Source: Candidatus Stahliibacteriota bacterium CG08_land_8_20_14_0_20_40_26 (GTDB lineage: Bacteria > Hydrothermota > UBA3073). Taken from it: 9,848 bases of DNA. The stretch is taken from positions 1 to 9,848 of the forward strand of contig PEYP01000105.1 in the NCBI GenBank assembly GCA_002774315.1, read 5' to 3'. Both the position numbers and the translations under genes were made by a program. Shown piece after piece: positions 5,411 to 9,848 of the stretch. Under the pieces are notes generated by a model. It saw nothing but the letters and a program-made list of their open reading frames with translations. It had not been told where the DNA came from and ran no database searches. Within the stretch, counting starts at the first letter, position 1, and the number at the start of each line of letters is the position of its first letter.

Positions 5411-6316
5411 TTACCTCTCCTTATATCTCTCCTGGTATATCTCTTTTGGCAGGTATCTTCTTTCAAGTTCTTTTATCTTCGGAAGCCCAACAAGTTCCTT
5501 AAACTCCTCAAACGGTATCACAAGGTCATATCTGTCAGGTATTATTCCTTCTTTTGCAAGTGCTTCAAGATAATTGCTCACACCCCTCACAACCGCAAAT
5601 ACCGTTCCAACAGGGATTGATACCCTTGCAACACCAAGTTCTCTGAGCTCCTCTATGCTCATAAGAGGGGTTTTTCCACCCTTTACACCGTCAAAGAGAT
5701 TTATTGATACAGGCGCATCTATTTCGCTGACAACTCTTTTTATCTCTTCTTTGGTCTTTGGTGCCTCAACAAATATCAAATCAGCACCCGCCTTTGCATA
5801 TGCCTTTCCTCTCTTTATTGCCTCATCGAGCCCAACCACGGAGATGGCATCTGTTCTTGCATTTATCACAAAGTCAGGATCTCTTCTTGCGTCACAAACC
5901 GCCTCTATCTTTAGAACCATCTCTTCCAGTGAAATAATCTGTTTCCCCTCCATATGTCCACACTTCTTCGGGAATACCTGGTCTTCTATGTTCATTCCAG
6001 CACATCCGGTATCTTCAAACTCTCGTGTGGCTCTTATTGCATTTATTGCATTTCCAAATCCCGTATCCCCATCTCCCATAACGGGTATATCAACTGCATT
6101 CGCTATGTTCTTTGTAAGTGTTATCATCTCTGTTTGTGTTAGAAGTCCTACATCTGGCTTTCCAAGATAGGATGCAGCAAGTCCAAATCCAGATACCTGA
6201 ATCGCCTTAAATCCCGCTTTCTCTATGAGCATTGCAGAAAGTGTATCGTATGCCCCTGGCACGACAAGAGTCTTCTTCTCCAAGAGCATCTTTTTCAGTT
6301 GCGTAGTCTTCTTCAT
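5411..6316 (-). CDS. Isocitrate lyase/PEP mutase superfamily lyase (2-methylisocitrate or 2,3-dimethylmalate lyase-like)
   Basis: A 301-residue TIM-barrel enzyme of the ICL/PEPM superfamily, which cleaves C-C bonds of 2-hydroxy-dicarboxylates or tricarboxylates. Visible motifs are VPGAYD (19-24), SGFGLAAS (42-49), the metal-binding DGDTGFG (82-88), the mobile-loop signature KKCGH (117-121) with the catalytic Cys119, NARTD (152-156) and VEAP (183-186). KKCGH marks a true lyase rather than PEP mutase. The length and SGxG motif resemble PrpB, 2,3-dimethylmalate lyase and carboxyphosphonoenolpyruvate-type members, and it is much shorter than classical isocitrate lyase. The start has an excellent AGGAGGAGGG site. 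It is followed after 34 nt by the LeuC-like gene, so the two are almost certainly co-transcribed. The substrate cannot be fixed from sequence alone. Confidence 0.85.
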   Translation of the reverse strand: MKKTTQLKKMLLEKKTLVVPGAYDTLSAMLIEKAGFKAIQVSGFGLAASYLGKPDVGLLTQTEMITLTKNIANAVDIPVMGDGDTGFGNAINAIRATREFEDTGCAGMNIEDQVFPKKCGHMEGKQIISLEEMVLKIEAVCDARRDPDFVINARTDAISVVGLDEAIKRGKAYAKAGADLIFVEAPKTKEEIKRVVSEIDAPVSINLFDGVKGGKTPLMSIEELRELGVARVSIPVGTVFAVVRGVSNYLEALAKEGIIPDRYDLVIPFEEFKELVGLPKIKELERRYLPKEIYQERYKER

Positions 6317-6327
6317 ACCCTCCTCCT

Positions 6328-6368
6328 GGTATAATATTCATTATACCTAGCAACTCTTATTGCCAAAA
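6328..6368 (-). promoter_or_regulatory. Possible promoter with palindromic -10 ahead of the lyase gene
   Basis: A perfect palindrome, GGTATAATATTCATTATACC (6328-6347), abuts the Shine-Dalgarno sequence of the lyase gene. On the minus strand it supplies TATAAT (6345-6340). The -35 is weak: TTTTGG at 17 nt spacing, or TTGGCA at only 15. A start near 6333 would give a leader of about 17 nt. The palindrome could be an operator over the -10 element. Confidence 0.4.
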
Positions 6369-6464
6369 TTAACTAACAAACCAACTTTTAGAGCAGATGC
6401 CTTTAAATAAGAAAGCACTTGATATTTAAAAACATCCGGGATATCCAGTTACTGCCTTAACTTC

Positions 6465-6491
6465 AGACATCCTGATCTTTATAGGATGTCT
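6465..6491. other. Perfect 9-bp inverted repeat downstream of fumarase beta
   Basis: AGACATCCT (6465-6473) and AGGATGTCT (6483-6491) are perfect complements around a 9-nt loop, 32 nt after the fumarase beta stop. In the direction of that gene's transcription no U-run follows, so it is not a canonical intrinsic terminator; it may stabilise the mRNA 3' end. The rest of the 207-bp spacer (6317-6523) shows no gene. Confidence 0.5.
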
Positions 6492-6523
6492 TTCAATTAT
6501 GCGAAACGCTGAAAAGCGAAAAA

Positions 6524-7078
6524 CTATGTTATTCTATACTTCTTCACACCCTCCTGGAAGAGGTCGCCTCCGTAACAGTCATTCGCCACAATACAAGGGA
6601 AATCACAGACCTCGAGCCTTCTTATTGCCTCTGCTCCCAGGTCTTCATACGCAACGATTTCTGCCTTTCTTATAGACTTTGCTATGAGTGCAGCAACTCC
6701 GCCAGTAGCAGCGAGATAAGCTGCCTTGTATTTTTTAAGTGCATCTACTACTTCTGCTCCTCTATTCCCCTTGCCTATGGTTGCCTTCAATCCCTGTTCG
6801 TGGAGTATAGGTGTGTATGAATCCATCCTGTAACTTGTGGTTGGTCCCGCAGGTCCTATTGCGTATCCCGGTTTTGCCGGTGCAGGGCCAACGTAGTATA
6901 TTACCCCACCTTTTATATCTATTGGAAGGGGTTTGCCCTCTTTTATTAAATCCACTAACCGTTTATGTGCGGCATCCCTTGCTGTGTATATAATCCCGGA
7001 TAAGAAAATTGTATCACCTATGTGGAGTTTCTCTATATCCTCATCACTTAAGGGTGTTTGTAATTTTATCTCTGCCAT
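6524..7078 (-). CDS. Class I fumarate hydratase, beta subunit (fumarase/tartrate dehydratase family)
   Basis: A 184-residue protein equivalent to the C-terminal domain of iron-sulfur class I fumarases, encoded separately as in many anaerobes and archaea. Motifs include TARDAAHKR (32-40) with the conserved His38, GPTTSYRMD (78-86), the substrate-binding IGKGNR (101-106) and YEDLGAEAIRRL (144-155). Together with the alpha subunit it would interconvert fumarate and malate; related enzymes act on mesaconate or tartrate. ATG 7078 has a GGGG-type site about seven bases upstream. It follows the alpha gene after 150 nt that hold repeats, an unusually wide gap for partner subunits. Confidence 0.9.
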   Translation of the reverse strand: MAEIKLQTPLSDEDIEKLHIGDTIFLSGIIYTARDAAHKRLVDLIKEGKPLPIDIKGGVIYYVGPAPAKPGYAIGPAGPTTSYRMDSYTPILHEQGLKATIGKGNRGAEVVDALKKYKAAYLAATGGVAALIAKSIRKAEIVAYEDLGAEAIRRLEVCDFPCIVANDCYGGDLFQEGVKKYRIT

Positions 7079-7130
7079 ATAATCCCCTTTTTTAAAAATT
7101 CCAAAATCCTAAATCCGATATCCTAAGCAT

Positions 7131-7153
7131 GCACGAATTGAATTCGTGCCTAC
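7131..7153 (-). repeat. Solo GTAG-headed palindrome (same family as the REPIN)
   Basis: A perfect 19-nt palindrome, GCACGAATT-G-AATTCGTGC (7131-7149), is followed by CTAC (7150-7153), so on the minus strand it is GTAG plus palindrome. It differs from the two units at 4015-4033 and 4063-4081 at paired stem positions only by compensating changes. It sits in the spacer between fumarase alpha and beta. Confidence 0.7.
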
Positions 7154-7193
7154 ACTTACTCATTGCTGTTGGTCGGGATTGGAGTTTCGATAC

Positions 7194-7221
7194 TACTTAC
7201 TGCCTACTACTTACTGCCTAC
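7194..7221. repeat. Perfect 14-nt tandem duplication
   Basis: TACTTACTGCCTAC occurs twice in direct succession (7194-7207 and 7208-7221), preceded by a partial TAC. It lies 8 nt after the fumarase alpha stop (read on the minus strand) and shows no coding role. Confidence 0.85.
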
Positions 7222-7228
7222 TTTTTTC

Positions 7229-8077
7229 CTATATCACTCTTGTCTTATGTCTTGCTGCGTGGCAGTTGATGTTTACTGCCACGGGCATTGTTGCTATATG
7301 GCAAGGGTAAGTTTCTATATGGACTGCAAGTGCAGTTGTCCTTCCCCCGAGTCCCATAGGTCCTATGCCAAGATTGTTTATTTTTTCAAGCAATTCTTCC
7401 TCAACCTCTGCAAATCTCTTATCAGGGTTATGGGAACCCAGAGGATGACGAATGAGTGCCATTTTTGCAAGCATAGCACATTTCTCAAATGTTCCACCTA
7501 TACCAACTCCGACCACAACCGGAGGACAAGGATTACCCCCCGATTTTTCCACCCGCTCTATAACAAATTTCTTAACACCTTCAATACCATGTGCTGCAGT
7601 GAGCATCCTTACTTCTGCCATATTTTCTGCTCCACCACCCTTTGGACACATCGTAATCTTTATCTTATCTCCGGGTACTATATTTGTGTAAACTATAGGT
7701 GGTGTATTATCTTTGGTGTTGACCCTTGCGAGAACTGGATCAGAGACTATGGACTTTCGCAGATATCCGTCCGTATACCCCTTTCTTGTTCCTTCTATGA
7801 ATGCATCCATATAATGCCCATCGACAATTCTTACATCCTCGCCCAGTTCTACAAAGTACACAGCAAACCCTGTATCCTGACATATGGCAAGTTTTTCTTT
7901 CTTGCCAATTTCTATATTCCTTAGGATATCTTCTAGGATTGCCCTTCCTGTGGGAGATTCTTCCCTTTCTTTTGCCTTTTTTATTGCATCCACAACATCT
8001 TCTCCCAGATTGTAGTTCGCATCCATACACATCTCTCCCACCACACCTTCTATCTCTTTGACACTTACATCTCTCAT
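7229..8077 (-). CDS. Class I fumarate hydratase, alpha subunit (fumarase/tartrate dehydratase family)
   Basis: A 282-residue iron-sulfur catalytic subunit, matching the N-terminal domain of class I fumarases. Probable 4Fe-4S ligands are C66 (ICQDTG), C200 (GTFEKC) and C272 (NCHAARH); the last resembles the NCAATRH segment of Escherichia coli FumA. PKGGGAEN (145-152) is a strongly conserved active-site motif, and GGRTTAL (244-250) is also typical. It hydrates fumarate to malate, or possibly mesaconate to citramalate, with the beta subunit encoded next. ATG 8077 is preceded by a GGGGGT stretch set in a small ATACCC/GGGTAT palindrome (8081-8094). The gene lies between two repeat-rich spacers. 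The cluster would be oxygen sensitive, in keeping with an anaerobe. Confidence 0.92.
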   Translation of the reverse strand: MRDVSVKEIEGVVGEMCMDANYNLGEDVVDAIKKAKEREESPTGRAILEDILRNIEIGKKEKLAICQDTGFAVYFVELGEDVRIVDGHYMDAFIEGTRKGYTDGYLRKSIVSDPVLARVNTKDNTPPIVYTNIVPGDKIKITMCPKGGGAENMAEVRMLTAAHGIEGVKKFVIERVEKSGGNPCPPVVVGVGIGGTFEKCAMLAKMALIRHPLGSHNPDKRFAEVEEELLEKINNLGIGPMGLGGRTTALAVHIETYPCHIATMPVAVNINCHAARHKTRVI

Positions 8078-8122
8078 AATACCCCCGGGTATAAAATCAA
8101 GGACTTACTACGAAGGCACGAA

Positions 8123-8170
8123 ATTGGGTCATTGGGTAACTAAGTTATTGGGTAATTGGGTTATCAAGTT
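8123..8170 (+). repeat. Octamer tandem repeat, ATTGGGTA-type
   Basis: Six successive 8-nt units read ATTGGGTC, ATTGGGTA, ACTAAGTT, ATTGGGTA, ATTGGGTT, ATCAAGTT. They form two imperfect 24-nt repeats (8123-8146 and 8147-8170). The GGG runs fall at 8126, 8134, 8150 and 8158, exactly on the 8-nt period. It is the left part of the 215-bp spacer between fumarase alpha and the FAD oxidoreductase, which contains no gene. Confidence 0.75.
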
Positions 8171-8205
8171 ATTTATCCTTTAACCTTTATCCTTTTTCCT
8201 TCATC

Positions 8206-8247
8206 GCGACTAGCCTGCCTGACGGCAGTCAGGGAAGTCGCTCCTAC
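8206..8247 (-). repeat. REP-like palindrome with GTAG head, second family
   Basis: GCGACT (8206-8211) pairs with AGTCGC (8236-8241). Inside, CCTG-x-CTG and CAG-x-CAGG pair again around ACGG, so the whole forms a long hairpin. On the minus strand it starts GTAGGAGCGACTTCCC and ends with TCGCGA. This resembles the well-known GTAGGAGCGA...TCGCGA type of REP sequence in other bacteria. Head tetranucleotide GTAG corresponds to CTAC at 8244-8247. Confidence 0.7.
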
Positions 8248-8251
8248 AATA

Positions 8252-8288
8252 CCCCATCACCCCACGACCCCATTACCCCATTTTCCCC
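8252..8288 (-). other. Strong G-quadruplex motif just after the FAD oxidoreductase stop codon
   Basis: On the minus (transcribed-sense) strand there are five GGGG runs, at plus positions 8285-8288, 8276-8279, 8268-8271, 8260-8263 and 8252-8255, separated by loops of 5, 4, 4 and 4 nt. Four runs of four G with short loops is a strong canonical G4 pattern. The octamer unit is ATGGGGTA-like. It begins four bases after the stop codon at 8293, so the RNA could form the structure in the intercistronic region. Confidence 0.75.
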
Positions 8289-8292
8289 AGTC

Positions 8293-9477
8293 CTATATCA
8301 CTATTGTCTCTTTTATAAGGTTTCCTTCCTCAAACCTCTTTATTGAAAAAGGGGAAAGGTCTATCGTCTTATACTCGCCTTCAGCTATTAGTTCGGCAAG
8401 TGCCTGTCCTGCCAGAGGAGATTCCATAATCCCATGTCCAGAAAATCCTGTTATAAGATATAGACCATCAACTCCTGGGTATTCACCAATTATCGCATTA
8501 TTATCCGGAGTAACAGAGTATAATCCTCCCCAGGATGACAGAATTCTGCAGTATTCTGTACCGGGAATACGAACCTGCATATAAGGATTCATCTCGTCCT
8601 CATAATATTTATTTTCAACTGTTGTGTCAAATCCTGGCTTTTGGTCTTCTTTTGCCCTGCCAACGAGAAGATTACCTGCCTCGACTCTAAAATACACTCC
8701 CTTATCTATAATTGCCATAGGGATATGTTTGAATCCGAGTTCCTTGGGAAGATAAACGGTGAATAGCATTCTCTTGATAGGAACAATTGGAATATCAACT
8801 CCCGATTTCTTTAAGAGAACTCCCGACCATGCACCTGATGCAACCACACATATATCACATGCTACCCTTTCCCCATCAGTCTTTTCAACCCCCGTTACCT
8901 TTCCCTTTTCTATAATTATTTTTTCTATCTCCCTTCCCAGATGTATCTCGACACCACCCATCTCCTTCGCACAGTCAAACCATGCAGTTGTACAGGATGT
9001 AGGATTTATCGCACAGCAGTCCTTTCCAAAGAGTGCTCCTTTAAGTGATTTTATTTCCATAAGCTCCATCATCTCATCATCCACTTCGGGAGTAAGTCCC
9101 GGGATAAAGTCAGAAATACTTTCAGCGGGTATCAATTCTGCGTTTACTCCCTTCTTTTTCCACTCTGGCAGAAATTTCTCTATCTCTTTGTATTCTTTAT
9201 CATAAAGACAGAAGAGGTAGCCTATTTTCTCATACCCTATGCCCCTTCCAATCTCTTTCTTGAATTCCGCAAATCTTTTCAGTGCTTCTGTTGTGAGTGC
9301 AATATTCAGGGGAGTAGACCAGAGGTTTCTTGCGCCACCGGCGGAAAGAGAGGTTGATCCCTCTCCTGGGGCATCAAGCCTGTCATAAATATCTATTTTT
9401 TCCTTAAGCCCAAGCTTTTTAAGGTGATATGTCACACTCGCTCCAATTATACCAGCACCTATTACTGAAATTGACAT
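8293..9477 (-). CDS. FAD-dependent oxidoreductase of the DAO / sarcosine oxidase-beta-like family
   Basis: A 394-residue flavoprotein of the D-amino acid oxidase fold. The N-terminal Rossmann dinucleotide motif is VIGAGIIGAS (5-14), with the ribose-binding acidic residue near Asp32. STSLSAGGARN (41-51) matches the FAD-contact segment of SoxB/DadA-type enzymes, and GFSGHG (344-349) followed by a helix is the C-terminal FAD motif. The family oxidises C-N bonds of secondary or primary amines (sarcosine, glycine, proline, D-amino acids) or 2-hydroxyacids such as 2-hydroxyglutarate; nothing visible fixes the substrate. The family length is normal. ATG 9477 has an AAAGGAG site. It follows the beta-barrel-like gene by 11 nt, implying co-transcription. 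Link to the fumarase and lyase genes downstream suggests a dicarboxylate or amino-acid route, by inference only. Confidence 0.85.
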   Translation of the reverse strand: MSISVIGAGIIGASVTYHLKKLGLKEKIDIYDRLDAPGEGSTSLSAGGARNLWSTPLNIALTTEALKRFAEFKKEIGRGIGYEKIGYLFCLYDKEYKEIEKFLPEWKKKGVNAELIPAESISDFIPGLTPEVDDEMMELMEIKSLKGALFGKDCCAINPTSCTTAWFDCAKEMGGVEIHLGREIEKIIIEKGKVTGVEKTDGERVACDICVVASGAWSGVLLKKSGVDIPIVPIKRMLFTVYLPKELGFKHIPMAIIDKGVYFRVEAGNLLVGRAKEDQKPGFDTTVENKYYEDEMNPYMQVRIPGTEYCRILSSWGGLYSVTPDNNAIIGEYPGVDGLYLITGFSGHGIMESPLAGQALAELIAEGEYKTIDLSPFSIKRFEEGNLIKETIVI

Positions 9478-9488
9478 AATTTCTCCTT

Positions 9489-9848
9489 TTATTCTGCCAT
9501 CGGGAGTGAAATGCCTAATCGTAAACTGAGTGAATGTAGATTTCCCTTTCTGTAAAATATATTCTCGCCTCTTTGGTTTATAAATATAAAATCATATATA
9601 ACAGAAAGAGATCCTCTCTGAGAAGAGAATCCCCCACCTGCTGCGATGCCTGGGGCAAGGTCATTCAGGGCATAGTAATCTGTGATCTTCAACGAACCAA
9701 TTCTATTCGTTTCCTTTACCCAATTCTTTAAAGTGTGAATAGCGATGCCAAATAGCAAAAAAAACCCGCTGGGTATCTTCTGTTCAATCGATTGACAGAT
9801 GAAAAGACGGGAGAATTCGCAGTTGAGTTTTTTTGTCCCGAGGCTTGA
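9489..9848 (-). CDS. C-terminal part of a possible outer-membrane beta-barrel protein
   Basis: The frame is open from the stop at 9489 to the right edge, giving the last 119 residues of a larger protein. No ATG occurs in this stretch; the first possible internal start (TTG at 9758) lies mid-frame and is not convincing. The sequence alternates polar and hydrophobic residues in short strands with glycine-rich turns (GIAAGGGFSSQRG, FIFINQRGENIFY) and ends HSLSLRLGISLP. That resembles the last strands of an outer-membrane barrel, but lacks a terminal aromatic residue and no family is recognised. Two homopolymer runs, eight T in gene sense (plus 9757-9764) and seven A (plus 9828-9834), lie in the coding frame. 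It ends 11 nt before the FAD oxidoreductase start. Confidence 0.5.
   Translation of the reverse strand, partial: SSLGTKKLNCEFSRLFICQSIEQKIPSGFFLLFGIAIHTLKNWVKETNRIGSLKITDYYALNDLAPGIAAGGGFSSQRGSLSVIYDFIFINQRGENIFYRKGNLHSLSLRLGISLPMAE

Noticed and set aside
5141..5620. Plus-strand open frame across the LeuC/lyase junction
   Set aside because: Antisense to two conserved genes, no ribosome site and a low-complexity hydrophobic translation.
6465..6491. Intrinsic terminator for the fumarase genes
   Set aside because: The stem is perfect, but no U-run follows it in the direction of transcription; listed only as an inverted repeat.
7194..7221. Functional regulatory tandem repeat
   Set aside because: A simple two-copy duplication next to other intergenic repeats; nothing ties it to a regulator.
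7163..7924. 253-codon plus-strand open frame opposite fumarase alpha
   Set aside because: It begins in repeat sequence, is Cys/Tyr/His-rich in a random manner, and mirrors the conserved fumarase frame.
9489..9758. Stand-alone 89-residue protein starting at TTG 9758
   Set aside because: The same frame stays open to the window edge with similar strand-like composition and no ribosome site before the TTG, so it is better read as the end of a larger gene.

Overview
The window looks like a piece of a moderately AT-rich bacterial chromosome from an anaerobe. The support is a NuoE/NuoF-type flavin-iron-sulfur module of the kind found in NAD(H)-linked [FeFe] hydrogenases, together with oxygen-labile Fe-S hydro-lyases (LeuC-like and two-subunit class I fumarase). 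The C-terminus of a possible outer-membrane beta-barrel at the right edge hints at a diderm, and a DivIVA-family protein is also present. Most genes have clear GGAGG-type ribosome binding sites. The many short palindromic intergenic repeats resemble those of uncultured candidate-phylum genomes, but I cannot assign a phylum. Every gene except pyrD lies on the minus strand.

Layout, left to right. (1) Positions 1-1219, minus: a NuoE-like 2Fe-2S subunit, a four-CxxC-type zinc-ribbon protein overlapping it by 14 nt, and the N-terminus of a NuoF/HydB-like subunit that runs off the left edge. A palindromic repeat (about 140 bp) separates the last two. (2) Positions 1334-1453: two back-to-back sigma70-type promoters, one for the hydrogenase-type operon and one, a perfect consensus, for pyrD, whose predicted transcript starts at or within a base of the ATG. 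(3) pyrD (plus) converges on and overlaps a purine nucleoside phosphorylase gene. (4) Minus-strand group divIVA-like, DUF167, purine nucleoside phosphorylase. (5) A 75-bp REPIN-like inverted pair of GTAG-headed palindromes. (6) Minus-strand metabolic group, in transcription order: beta-barrel-like protein (partial), FAD-dependent oxidoreductase, fumarase alpha, fumarase beta, isocitrate lyase/PEP mutase family lyase, LeuC-like hydro-lyase. Spacers between these genes hold palindromes, octamer repeats and a strong G-quadruplex motif.

How the genes may work together. The left module would carry electrons between NAD(H) and ferredoxin or hydrogenase. The right module joins a fumarase/mesaconase-type enzyme, a C-C lyase of the 2-methylisocitrate/2,3-dimethylmalate lyase superfamily, and an aconitase-superfamily large subunit with no small subunit beside it. 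Together these suggest handling of C4-C6 hydroxy-dicarboxylates, but the exact substrates cannot be read from sequence. pyrD and the phosphorylase are nucleotide housekeeping.

The most unusual things are non-coding: the near-leaderless consensus promoter of pyrD, the covarying GTAG palindromes, a 19-nt motif repeated upstream of three minus-strand genes, and a composite octamer-REP-octamer element ending in a G4 motif four bases after a stop codon.
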